Shown: piece after piece, positions 51,191-63,340 of the stretch
Layout of the letters: each line of letters starts with the position of its first letter
Numbering within the stretch: position 1 is the first letter of the stretch
Source of the DNA: Macrobrachium rosenbergii
Lineage: Eukaryota; Arthropoda; Malacostraca; Decapoda; Palaemonidae
DNA: 64,000 bases
Reading direction: 5' to 3'
Assembly: GCF_040412425.1 (NCBI RefSeq)
Contig: NC_089767.1
Location: forward strand, 334,671-398,670
Notes under the pieces: model-generated
Seen by the model: the letters and a program-made list of their open reading frames with translations, nothing else
Databases searched by the model: none
Told to the model about the DNA's origin: nothing
Program-made: the position numbers and the translations under genes

Positions 51191-52164
51191 AAGTGCCTTC
51201 TATGAAATTTACCTTCGAAACAGAAGTAGATAATATGTTGGCATTTTTGGATGTTTGTGAGGAATGATAGAAATTTTACATTTTCTGTGTACAGGAAGTC
51301 TACGAATGTAGATTCCTACATACATTTTTATTCAAACCATCATCCGAGAACGAAACAGAAGTAGACAATAAGCTGGCATTTTTAAATGTTTTAATTGTGA
51401 GGGGAAATGATAGAAATTTTAAATTCTTTCTGTGGTGTGTACAGGAAGTCTACGAATGATTGGTTAAGAGACATTAAGTGAGATTCAAAACCATCATCTG
51501 AGAACAAAGATGATGGTATTTTTCGTCTATTTTTTTAAGGGTGCTGCGGATCAGTTGCCATGACTTTCTCGAGGCTGGGCTTCGGAAGGTCCGAGAGATT
51601 GCGACAAGTCTTAAATACCCTTGTAATTTTATTGACAGAGCTTTCTGTAAACCAAGAAAAACTTCTTATGAAGTTGGTCATCCCTGGGCTGTTGGGACCA
51701 TTTAACATTAATGTCATTTTTAAGAATTATGTACTTAAGAACATATTAAACAGGAATTCTCTACACAATAATGGTTGCATATATGAGGTCAATCGCAATC
51801 AGTAATGAAAAGTACGAGACAGGGGTGGCAAGGATCTCGAAACAAGATTAAAACATGAATACAATATCAGAACAGGGAATGCAAGGATCTCGAAACAAGA
51901 TTAAAATAACATGAATATAATGTCAGAATAGGGAATACTACAAGTAATTTATTTCAACATATGAATGAACGCAACCACACCATCAATAGCAAAAAAGCTA
52001 AAGAGATCATGCTCATGTTCTGTAAAGACGTCACGAAAAGAAACATTGTTGAATCATGTATCATGAAGAAAAATCGTGTAGATTTGATCAACAGCAGCCC
52101 GGGGATGTACAAACTGGATGAACTACTTGTAAATAACAGTTTTAGACAATTAGTTTTTAAATAG
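51190..52164 (+). pseudogene. Penelope-like element, RT C-terminal part plus GIY-YIG endonuclease (right copy)
   Basis: Resumes the Penelope-like reading directly after the hAT relic (KVPSMKFTFE, then LAFL-VL, then VYRK-like). A ~135-bp tandem duplication (51,216-51,350 and 51,351-51,485) repeats this part. The linker runs antisense to 51,535-51,717. The endonuclease reads GCIYEV near 51,766, with the following YVG motif disrupted here but readable in the left arm, then two copies of an LETRLK segment (51,829-51,882 and 51,883-51,936). The C-terminal frame is open at 51,961-52,164 (HTINSKKAKEI, DLINSSPGMYKLDELL). Frames are broken, so it is inactive. Confidence 0.82.
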
Positions 52165-52359
52165 TGGTACGATAGTTTTTATGTTTATGTATTGCTGCCA
52201 GAGGTGTCTTTGTAACAAATAATGATTTTTTGTATTACTTGACCTTGAGGAGGTGTGAGAAATACACGAAAGCGCTTGGTCAACTTCTTCCTTCATTCCC
52301 TCCTCCTGCTCTACGACAACATAAAATATCGCAAGTTTTAGCGATAGATCGTCAATGTA

Positions 52360-52360
<1 letters not shown>
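52165..52360. other. Downstream flank of Penelope-like element, mirror of positions 1-152
   Basis: AAAGACACCTCTG and GAGGGAATGAAGGAAGAAGT (on the left strand sense) match the start of the window; the mirror leaves the window at about 52,317. Confidence 0.8.
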
Positions 52361-52394
<34 letters not shown>

Positions 52395-52424
52395 ATATAT
52401 ATATATATATATACATATATACAT

Positions 52425-52502
<78 letters not shown>

Positions 52503-52519
52503 CATACAGTATACTGTAA

Positions 52520-52594
<75 letters not shown>
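52361..52594. repeat. (CTAT)n followed by long (TA)n tract
   Basis: About nine CTAT units, then TA blocks with ACATAT and CAGTATACTG interruptions. Confidence 0.97.
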
Positions 52595-53066
52595 CAAAAT
52601 GTGTTTATTTCTGTGTGGAAATTGTAAACTAAAGGACCTCCTTCATATGGTTAATAGATCCTGAAGTTGGAATCATTACACTTCAAGGCAATATTAATGA
52701 CATGAGTTAGGCTTACAGGTCCTTACACCGGTACTACTCCCAAAGATCATAAACAAAATAATAATAACCTAGCAAAGAACTAGCAGAGGCTTAGTTAAAC
52801 CTTGGGAATACGCAAACAAATCCGGCGATGACCTTGCATAAACACTTGAATCTTATCTATCTAACCCTGAGCTCCTAAGTCTCTGATACTACATGGTAAT
52901 CGTTTTCTAATCATCAGGATCCATATTTTGCTCATGCCATGATGTCATGCGTTTCCCAATATGAGATGATTTTTAATCTGCTTTACTTGAACCTCTATGG
53001 GAGCTCTGATTAGTGCGGCAATTGCTCTTTTGGTCTGGTTGCATGTCTGCTGTGATATTCCTTTTC

Positions 53067-53101
<35 letters not shown>

Positions 53102-53231
53102 AACACACAATAATAATACTAATAATAATAATAATATGCTATCATTATAACCAGTTTTAGAGGCAAGTCGACTGAACTATTACCGTAATGCTTCATCCTT
53201 TCATTACAGTAAGCATGCCCAAGCCATATTG

Positions 53232-53288
<57 letters not shown>

Positions 53289-54390
53289 ATATATATTTGG
53301 ATATATGTGTATATATATGTATATATTATATATCTATATTTATATATATACAGTATATATATAATGTATTATATATAATGTATATACATACATATAAAGA
53401 CCATCTCATCACAATTCATTTCCTTTTATCTTATCCACGTAATGTCGTCCTAAGAAGAAATATGACGGACGAAATATAGTAAACAACAGCAGTTGTCTAG
53501 GGAAAACGAAACACTGAGCTTCGTTTGATATGGAAACACCGGGAATGAGCAGGAAGAGGACAAAAACAACGAAGATAGTGTAACCACTTGGTTTAGCGAC
53601 ACTCGCAAGAAATAGTGGGAGGTAGGAAAAATAATAACCCCGAGATCTTATCGGCTGTGAGTTACGATATGAAAGTAATTTCCTATAAGCTCGTTTGCCT
53701 AAACCAACACCGAGAGCCCCAATAACTTGGCTAAAGTGGCATCGCGAGCAGAGAAGTCGGTCTGGAGGCGGCCTTCAGCATAAGTTGAGTTTCATCTGCC
53801 GACAATAAGTTGAGAAAGTTTCACGATCAGCAGTGATCTAGTCATTTACGGAAGCTTCGAAAAAGTCTAAAGAGAGATTCCGGTGACGCCAGAGGCATTT
53901 TTATAAATCGTCGGAGATAAATACTAACCATGTCGGCGTTACTTACAAGTGAATACATTTCAAGCATAGATTTACGGTGGGTACGTCTGTTTGTGTACAT
54001 ACATACCGTATACACACACATACACACACACACAGTATATATATATACATATATATATATATACTAAATACGTATGCATGCAACCTCAGACGCAATATTT
54101 TAATATACATATGTACTAAGATAGCACCCATATATAAAAATCTCTAAAGAATTCTTCTCACTTACACCAGAGATTTTTTCCTATATTTCTGCATATGGCC
54201 ACAAATATCGTTTTAATGTCAAAATCACTACACCTGGGAATGACTCACAGCCAAAGGACTATAATTGGTAGTGTCATCCCCAGCATGTTCAACTTGCCGG
54301 GATAGAAACACTAATCGATTATGATTCAACCGTGTATGTTATTCAAAAGGCGTAGGAATTTGATACCAAGCGCCATTTATTCAAAACTTT

Positions 54391-54392
<2 letters not shown>
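52595..54392. other. Anonymous DNA with (AAT)n, (CA)n and (TA)n arrays
   Basis: (AAT)n at 53,069-53,138, (CA)n at 53,235-53,276 running into TA at 53,276-53,395, and TA at 54,036-54,063. No gene recognised. Confidence 0.65.

Positions 54393-54441
<49 letters not shown>
54393..54441. repeat. (TA)n microsatellite
   Basis: TA array followed by CACACACA. Confidence 0.97.
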
Positions 54442-54447
<6 letters not shown>

Positions 54448-57340
54448 CACACACACATATAAACTAAATTTATATAACACAAACGTAAAGGAAAAGAAAA
54501 ACAACATTCTACATCGTGGACAGACATAATACTATGGAATCGCAAGATAAACCAGCAACATCGAAACAGCGACGCCCCCGTCAACTTCACCAAACAAACC
54601 CATAGATAACACATCCTGTCAACTTCACCGCCTGTCAGAGCAGAGAACGGTGACACCGATGACAACTTAATGATTCACAGCTCCTTTCGGGCGTGATATT
54701 TCGTTGAAGAGGACCTCCTCCGACAGCTACGCCACTCGCTTATTAATGAGGGCTTCGGAAACCAAATCGGAAAGCAGACCATATCGGCTGCGATCGCCAA
54801 GAGATCAGGCGGACAGCAAAATTCTGCCACTGTATTCACTCTTCGCTGAGCCAGCCGGAAAATGCTTTTAATATAAAGAAATCTTTGTTATTTCAAATAA
54901 CAACAGACTAGAATAAAAGAGATATAGCCGAGATTTACATTACTTTGAAAATAAAACTGAATGTAATTTTTCAAACTCTTTAGAATTATAGTTTATCATT
55001 ATAATAATCCAGATAATTCTGAAATCAAAGACGATAAGTACCGATTTCAGTTCCTAACTCAAAGAAGTATCACGAAAAAGGAGCGAGTGATCTTATGACC
55101 TCTACCCTCAGTATACAGGGTTTATCATACATGTAACTGATGCATAAAATAGAATGCTGTTGAAATGTAATGGCCTACTTTAAATGTTTTAATTTAGATG
55201 AAAGCGTAGTCTCACTACCTATTCCAAATATTCAGTACTTTGAACGCTGCGTCTATGTATGCAAAGGAAACCATATGCAATATTTCAAATCCAATTCTTG
55301 CGGTATAATTTCCGTAAGCTATCACCTTGGCAAAATCACTAGTGTCATTACAGCACATCAATGGCCCACACGACATCAATAACTATTGGAATAAAAGGAA
55401 AATTCTGCAATATAAAAAAGGGACAAAAAGAGAGAGAATAAAAGTCTAATGAGCAGATGGTATCTTGTGTGAGTTTATAAAGGGCTGCTCAGGACCACCT
55501 TATTACGCCCCTAAATATTTCCGACCAGGAAATTAAGGCTATAAGGCCAACCAGTAAGTCGTTTCATGGCGACGCTCGACCCAACAAAGTCTTCGCTGCC
55601 ATTTCTAGTTCTACGAAAATACTTTCTGGTTTTTCTTTTCTCATTTTTTGTATGGAAAAGTCAATATCCCGAGTTGTTGATTTTTTTTATTTTGCATCAT
55701 TTATTAAAGAACTAAAATTGAGGGCAAGAAACCTTTTACAGCAAAAGCAGCAAAAAGGGTGAGGGATAAACATGCAAGCCATATAACTTTTTCGCCGCCC
55801 GTTTAAAAGCTATGAAAATAAATAAAATATTATCGAAGGCCATGTTGCAATTTACTTGATAATTCGTGAAACTTAAACTGTATTTAAGAAATGCATATTG
55901 GTGTGATGGACAAGAACGTTCAAAATGCTCTAGATATCTGTGGTATCAATATTGTTGTCGTGAAAGTTAATGCTTTACCACTATCATTTGACTTGAAAAC
56001 ATAAGATCTTGGTCTCTTAGTCTGTTAACACAGCCGAGATACTGACAGAAAGATATAGCCATAGATTGACTCTATGGCTTATTATTACAGATCATTACCA
56101 CAAATTTCAAAATTATAATATTTCCCCGTCAATGAGGCACAATTTTACACTTTCATGAACCAAAAGATGCGGGCGCACAGATGTCCCTAGTCCCAATGAT
56201 TCAGGGTAATGCAGCTGGCTTCCAGTGAATATATTCTGTATTGCACAGGCACACCAGATACCCTGAGGTATAACGGAAAGACCGACATCCATTTCTCCCA
56301 CATATCCCATGTGACATGGCTTCCGACAAATCATTCGCACTGGAGCGCTAAACACCCAGTTATTCGTTATCAAAAGCACCTTAACGTCCATAAACACTAC
56401 AGTGATAGTTTTAAACAACCCATACTGTATCTGGTGTCTGAGAGTTTTTCGATAGAACAAACAGGTCCCAAGCTTCATTTTCCTGATCGTTAGCACAAAA
56501 GCAATTGAAACAATTGATTTCACAACGACGATCTTCTTTTCTTTTTATTCATCTCGAACTGATGAGTTCTTAGCGAGGGGCATGCATCCCCATTAAATCT
56601 CTACCTTCCTGTTTCTCCGATCTTCTCCACAACAAGAAATACGTCATCCGTAAGGTCGTGCAATGAAATCCCCATCACGGCAAAGGACCTACGTTTTTCA
56701 ACGGCGACGTTCATCAAGACTGCGCATAATCCTTCCAATAATAGACAGCGCTGTAACCTCTCTGGACAAACGTGAAATCAAGCAACATCTGCTGCAATCC
56801 GACGAATAAAACGTATTTTCCCTCTGGTTCCCCAGGTATTACCTACAATTTCTGAGTCGTTCTTCTAGCAACACATTTCGAGAGACGCACGGCTTCAGAG
56901 CAACCAAATGAACGCTCCCCAAATTAATCTTCAGTCTCTCTTTCTCTTCCATCATCGTTGTTTATGGCATGATACTTCATGGCGGATGACGCCAGCTGTG
57001 ACGTGGAAAGTTTGAAAACTTCGACAATGTTGACAGTTTCATTTTCTTTACAGTCACTCAAAGTATGGAGAAGTTAGTGGCAGAGTCCAGAAGAAGTCAG
57101 TCAAGCGTTCTTGTTTACGTCAGTGCTTGTCTAGCAAAGATGGCATTGGGTCGCTATTACAAGGTCCATGCTTCACTGAACATCTTCCTCTGTGCTTGAA
57201 TCTATGTGCTGTGTCGTAGCGCGTCCCAGCATCCAGAATACGTCCTGGGAAAAATACATATTCACAAGATGAAGCCGAGTTTCTCTTATTTTATGTCGCA
57301 AGCGTAGCTGTTGCAGCATATTTCTCGCACCATTTTTAAA
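54442..57340. other. Anonymous DNA, no gene recognised
   Basis: Frames on opposite strands at 56,113-56,523 (136 residues, minus) and 56,209-56,493 (plus) overlap. Neither shows a domain that I can name and no splice context is convincing. Without an internal mirror there is no conservation test in the window. Confidence 0.5.
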
Positions 57341-57352
57341 ACCCACATACAT

Positions 57353-57441
<89 letters not shown>
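57341..57441. repeat. Compound (CATA)n-(CA)n-(TA)n
   Basis: Three simple repeats in direct succession. Confidence 0.97.
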
Positions 57442-57443
<2 letters not shown>

Positions 57444-58387
57444 GATAAAAGAAATAGCTCAAGAAGAAACGAACGTGCAGGTTTCTTGTGATATGAGGAG
57501 TTATTATTTGAACAAGAAAATGAAATGGGCTTTATTTCTGGTATACACCTTGACTGCATAATAAGAGGGCCTCTCATATCTGGACTGAAGACTCAGTTGC
57601 TGCTTTAAAACAGCATACTTCCATGTCGTTGACTTTTGGCGAGGAGAATTATATATCTACTGGTGGGGCAGGAAGTGGGTATAACTATAAACATGGGTGT
57701 ACAGTTGTTCACATAATCCAAAAGGACAAGTGTAGTATACTTCCCTGTTACACTATTTTATTTCTCTCTGTGGTTGGAGGGATTTTGTGTTGATAATAAA
57801 TTTTCATCACAGGACTGACTGTTGATAGCAGAACCGTTACACAAATAATGAGAGGCTGCAAACTAACAAAGCCAAGAGGCAACATTTTTTTTTTTTACAT
57901 TACAAATGTTAGACTTATGAGATAGTTAATAGCATATTTTACGGATAATGGAATAGGAGGTCTACTATTGATATTTAGAATAAGATGTAATTCATGAGAG
58001 CAATTTTTGGAATAAAGGAGAGTATAACGGTACAAGTAAAACAAGGGATGGATATCACTTCAGACCTCATTTATGCTAAATAAATTTTGATTGTATATAA
58101 ATGAGAAGTTAAACTGGTCGTACCTGTTATTATGGCCGTTCTGGTATGGTAGAGTAGGATTAACTCTGGATTGATAGAAAGCAGAATTCAGAATGATAAA
58201 GTAATTAATGTTTAGAGGACTGCCGGTTCGAGCAAACACAGGCAAACGTTATACTGGTATATAATACAGGCAGGTGGCGGCTCCAAAATGTAAATGTAAC
58301 GTAAAAAGTGGCCGCAGGGTCTCTTGGGGATTCTTCTAAGTGAAGTTTAACTGTTCTGAGAAAAGAGATTTTACACGAACATAGAAT

Positions 58388-58389
<2 letters not shown>
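57442..58389. other. Anonymous DNA, no gene recognised
   Basis: Short frames only. Confidence 0.6.

Positions 58390-58436
<47 letters not shown>
58390..58436. repeat. (TA)n microsatellite
   Basis: TA array. Confidence 0.97.
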
Positions 58437-58441
<5 letters not shown>

Positions 58442-58621
58442 GTCTGTCCTGTAAGGAGTGGGTACCTAAAAAAATGCAACACAAACTGCACTACCACATT
58501 CATTTTTATTGCTGAATCGTGAATGAACTCCCAGTAATTTAAAAATCCTACAGCATTAGTTGCATCACATACATAGTAGTTAGTACTCGGCAACGAGCTG
58601 AACCCCCTTTTACACACCACC

Positions 58622-58860
58622 CCATTTACATCTCATGTGCACATCTGGCCTTTTCCAGTAACTCTTTCGATTCACCAATCCCCAATCCAACACTGTCTAC
58701 ATCTTCCTCTCCTCCGACTTCTAACACTATTTAATAACCTATCGTCCTCTACTTGGCCACCCCATCTTAAAACATTCTGAAGTATTCTTTCTCTAACCAT
58801 GGCACCTTCACTCCACTTCGCCTATGTGTCGGTCATTACTTTCACCATTTCACATACAGA
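58622..58860 (-). pseudogene. LINE reverse-transcriptase C-terminal tail fragment
   Basis: The minus strand reads MVRERILQNVLRWGGQVEDD, then RLLNSVRSRRGRCRQCWIGDW. This resembles the common C-terminal tail of LINE reverse transcriptases (R-x-L-RW-G-H-V-E-R-M, then R-x-RGR-x-x-x-W). The usual FGH reads GGQ here, and in-frame stops lie on both sides. No RT palm motif is visible nearby, so it is an isolated remnant. Confidence 0.6.
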
Positions 58861-59471
58861 AGTGTATGTAAGCTCATGTGTGTGTAAACATATATTATAA
58901 ATGATATGTCTTATAACAGTATGTTTTCTGTAAATTAATATGTTTTGTAATTTTGATATGTTCTCTGTATTTGTCATGAGTTGTGTAGTAGTATTGTTAT
59001 TGGGTTACCAAGTGTCACATCTTAAGAGAGTTAGTTGACTAGTGATAAGGTACATTTTCCTGGCTCTTGTGTTCACAGCTGAATGTTTGTTCAGGTGTCA
59101 AGTGGGTGACCACAGGAAATCCTTTATGCGAGAGAGACCCTAAACCACTTAAGTTGTCAACTAAAAGAGAGATGTGGGATGACAAGTCAGGATAAGTCGC
59201 CTGATCCATAAAGCCTTTCTGTTCAGACAATTGGGCAGACAGGAAATCCCTTGTCAATTATACAGATAGGAGGATAGTCATATAAAGTTCTTTTTGGAGC
59301 CAGGGAAAAATTATCTTGTTTATTTTCTCCAGAGGAAGAAACTCTATTTATTCCTGTTTTCTCCAGAGTGACCCATTTCCAAAAATACCTAACTGGCAAC
59401 ACAGGTTAATTTCTCATAGTAGAGTTTTGAAAAGTTGATCAGTTCAGACAGAGACTTGGTAGAGTTAGGCT

Positions 59472-59507
<36 letters not shown>

Positions 59508-60922
59508 CATCTCTTCTTTCAGAAGAAGATAAAATTTGTGGTCACAATCCAAACGTATAAGTTAAAAATCTGAGTTTTTGGAAACTTAGTGTAACAGCGC
59601 TGTATGAAAATAGTGTTTTGAGCTGCAGCAAGAGTATTGTAAAAGTGTTCAGAAACTTGTATAAGGTAAAGTGGTTTTTATTTATTTTTACCTTGTTAAA
59701 ATAAAATTGTATGATAGATTTTGACTTAGTGAAATTACTGTTGATAAATCTTTTCTGCATTTTTTGTATCTTCTTGTTTTTGCATTTTTGTGTGTTCTTG
59801 ATTTTGCAATTTTTGTGTATTCTGTGTTTGGTAATTTTGTAGTGTTACACAAACTTTTGAATTGGGATTTAACATTTATTTACCTAACATTTTACATATG
59901 TTGATACTTAACATCGCATACTTGGTTTGATTTACATTTGTTAAGGTTTCTTTTCAAATCTTGAGTAAATCTTTGCATAGTTTGAATCTTGCTTAGTTAA
60001 TGTAATTTCTTGATAAATTAGCACAGAATTAATCTTGCTTAAGAATTAATTAAATCTTTTATATTGTTTTCAAGTAATGGTAAATTTTTCAGATTGTGAA
60101 TTCTAATTATAACTTTGAAGTTTACAAATTTTTGTATATAAAGTTTTAAAACATAGTGTTTCATTTGACCACCAGTGAATAGGATTATTTATACATGAAC
60201 AAGGTAAGTGACACATGTTTTGTTCTCTCCCATAAATGGAAGGAACAAAAGACTAGGAAACAATTATAGTTGTTTGATGGAGTGATGGCCTTTTTATCTA
60301 GTATATCTCAATACTACATAACTTGATAAACATAATTTGATTTTCATGATAAGTAAGTTTTAATGGATCACTACAATACAGTGTGCAGTCATAATTTTAT
60401 TGTTATGAGGGTTCAGGTAATTGGCTGTGAAGTGAGGTAAATTTCTGGATTTTGTGACTAGTTTTGTGATAACCAGGTACTTGGTACACTTCGTGACAAT
60501 ATATGTATATATGCTGTATATATATACATATATATAAAGAAAAGAGAATAGGGAATGAGAATTCGATTAGCAAAAAACGCTTGGGCTATTCCGATTCGCT
60601 CAAACATGAGGAACTACAGTAATTGTCTATACGAACTTGTTCGCACATTAGGTAAACCACATAATCAGTTATGATTACAAAAAATCAATTACAAAGGAAT
60701 GAAAAAGCCAAATGAGTGCCACGCTACATAGTGTGTCAGCTAATTAAAAACTAGTTCTCTCTTTCGCTTATTAGTATGTTGAGATTTAAGAAGAGAAGGA
60801 TGGAAAATAAGTGGAGATATTTTCCTATCAGCCTGATGTAAAATAGTGAGCAAGATGAAAGGAACCAACACAATTAAAGGGCTGGGACCATAAAAAAAAA
60901 CAAACTTGACTGTCACATACTG

Positions 60923-60926
<4 letters not shown>
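58861..60926. other. T-rich anonymous DNA, no gene recognised
   Basis: Contains a (TC)n array at 59,475-59,504 and degenerate TTTTGTGT/TTTGCATTTTTG runs at 59,755-59,850. TGTCATGAG near 58,973 and TCGTGACA near 60,500 loosely resemble LTR ends, but no target duplication, primer-binding site or polypurine tract was found. Confidence 0.5.
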
Positions 60927-60972
<46 letters not shown>

Positions 60973-61023
60973 CATATACACACACTGTATATATATACAC
61001 ACATATATACAGTATATACTATA

Positions 61024-61068
<45 letters not shown>

Positions 61069-61069
61069 T
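60927..61069. repeat. (TA)n tracts with ACACAC / CAGTATA interruptions
   Basis: Two main TA blocks. Confidence 0.96.
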
Positions 61070-61258
61070 CTATACTGCATATGGGTAAAATGATTCTGGA
61101 AAATATTCACATTAGCACTCTTTCAAGTATACGTACTGTCTAAATATAGTGTCTAAATATAGTGTTTCCAATGTTATTTTGTGTTTTTTATTATGAATTT
61201 GTTAGCAACTCTTGTATTTTGGCGTAACCATTACAACTCGGTACTGCAAAACAGGAAA

Positions 61259-61337
61259 AAATATATATATTCGTGTGTTATATGTATGTATATATATATA
61301 TACAAATTTATATATAAATATGTTTATATATATATAC

Positions 61338-61368
<31 letters not shown>

Positions 61369-61372
61369 CATT

Positions 61373-61432
<60 letters not shown>
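61259..61432. repeat. (TA)n tract running into (TG)n
   Basis: Interrupted TA blocks followed by a TG run of about 20 units at 61,391-61,430. Confidence 0.96.
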
Positions 61433-62201
61433 TGGTTGCGTGGAAACTGCAATCCGTATTTACCAAACTTTCAGAAATATTTTATGCACTTCTTTTCAGT
61501 TAGAATATACAATCAATTATTGTATATCTAACTGAAAAGAAAAAAAAATAATTTCACCAGCTACGACTATCTTCACTAAGCATAAACAGGCCTCAACAGC
61601 TGGTAATCGACGTTGCACGGTTTTGAATGAACATTACACGCAAAATATGCCAAATATAACAATCATTTCTTCTAAAGATGACGTAACAAAACCACAACAT
61701 TATGATGTTGAATTCAACGGCGGGGAAGGGGGGAGATATATCTGATTGTCGTTATTCATAAAAAAGTCAAGAAAACCTACAACAAATTTCAGATTGCAAG
61801 TAGGACAAAATCTAATTAAGCAACAAAATTTGCTGATATTTGAAAAAATATGTTGAAGTTGTGTTCATGTTGAATATGACGGCAACACAGCAAAGAAGTA
61901 TAAATGATCTAGTAAAAATGGAAGTACTCTTAATTAGGGGAGAGAGAGAGAGAGAGGGAGAGAGAGAGTGCAAGTTGGGCATAGCAAGTCGTATATCAGA
62001 ATCCAGTTTTCTAATGATAAAAACCCGTTAGTTTCTGAGATTATTTCTTTAGCGTTCTAACACTAGTCACAATAAAATATTATCGAACCTTAAAGATTAT
62101 ATGGGTCGTGTCTATTGATGTTCGGAAATATTTTTCCGATTACACCAATCATTTAGTTACCAGGTGGAAAACAGTTGTTTGCATTGCTATATATATAAAC
62201 A

Positions 62202-62204
<3 letters not shown>
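61433..62204. other. Anonymous DNA, no gene recognised
   Basis: A short interrupted GA run at 61,939-61,969. Nothing else. Confidence 0.6.

Positions 62205-62247
<43 letters not shown>
62205..62247. repeat. (TA)n microsatellite
   Basis: TA array. Confidence 0.97.
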
Positions 62248-62250
<3 letters not shown>

Positions 62251-62482
62251 AATGCAAACCTTTCTTTCCACTTCAGTGATTGTTGATTCAGGGCACACAT
62301 CTCAATGATGCTGAAAATGGCAAATCATTACTGGCTGCTTTCCAACACTTCCAGAAGTTCAAGTGCTCACATTCTGATTATGAGATGAGTAGGATCTAAC
62401 ATCTAGTGGTGATAGAACTCGCGCACCTAATATGTGTGATTAGATCAATATTGTATAGGCCCTCCACAAAGGGGTAGAAGTA

Positions 62483-62593
62483 ATAATGTCCTAGTTCACT
62501 TCTCTAACCAAATATTGTCAGAGAGCCCACTTCTACCCGAGTTCCATAATGTCCTAGTTCACTTCTCTAACCAAATATTGTCAGAGAGCCCAC
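62483..62593 (+). repeat. 63-bp direct duplication
   Basis: ATAATGTCCTAGTTCACTTC through GAGAGCCCAC occurs at 62,483-62,530 and again at 62,546-62,593 with no visible mismatch, so it is recent or an assembly/base-calling slip. Confidence 0.9.
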
Positions 62594-63071
62594 GAGAAGT
62601 AGCTGAAGAGGATGAGGTCTGCACGTCAGGTAACCCAGTAGGTACTGTGCCCAGAACTTTATGTATCATGCCCAATCTTTTACGAACTATGCCCTGGAGA
62701 GTATCGACCATGCCCTACACTGTGAACAGTGCCTTAAGTCTACATCATCCGAAAAGCTGAATTGTATTAGAGGGATGCAGTATACCTCTAGCCAAAAATA
62801 AAAAATCATATTTAGAAGAGTATTAAAAAAAAAGCAATATGGCATATATTTCTTATGTAATGAACACATTTTTCTTTTACTCACTAAATACCATAAAATA
62901 TTACATCTCTTTCAGTCCTTAACGAGTTGATTAGTCTCGGTTTTCATGACCTAATTCTCTAACAATTTCTGAAATTAAAAGTAAACAATTTATGCGAAGG
63001 AATGCCAGTTTTATAGTTGTCTATCGGCAAGTTATCAGAATGCCCACATCAAATTTCTGGGTCAACACAAC
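62594..63071. other. Anonymous DNA with degenerate ATGCCC-spaced motif
   Basis: TGCCC recurs roughly every 28-30 bp at 62,648-62,725. No gene recognised. Confidence 0.5.
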
Positions 63072-63340
63072 AAAGTTAAGTATACCTTAGTTTTACCAGA
63101 CCATGAGCTGATTAACAGCTCTCCTAGGGCTGGCCCGAGCGATTAGACTTATTTAACGTGGCTAAGAACCAACTGGTTACTTAGCAACGGGACCTACAGC
63201 TTATTGTGGAAACCGAACCTATTATAGTGAGAAATGAATTTCTATCACCAGAAATAAATTTCTAACTTTCTTCATTAGCCGGCCGGAGAGTCGAACCGCC
63301 TAGCGAGTGACAGAATTCCCAATAAACCACAGTTCCTCAT
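63072..63340 (-). mobile_element. SINE family A copy outside the mirrored region
   Basis: AAGTTAAGTATACCTTAG, ACAGCTCTCCTAGGGCTGG and CCGGCCGGAGAGTCGAACCG on plus. The head is partly decayed. No target duplication found. Confidence 0.9.

Noticed and set aside
56113..56523. 136-residue minus frame and 94-residue plus frame over the same DNA
   Set aside because: No domain recognised, the two strands are mutually exclusive, and no mirror is available to test conservation.
58973..60503. Possible solo LTR bounded by TGTCATGAG and TCGTGACA
   Set aside because: No target-site duplication, primer-binding site, polypurine tract or second LTR; the end similarity is short enough to be chance.
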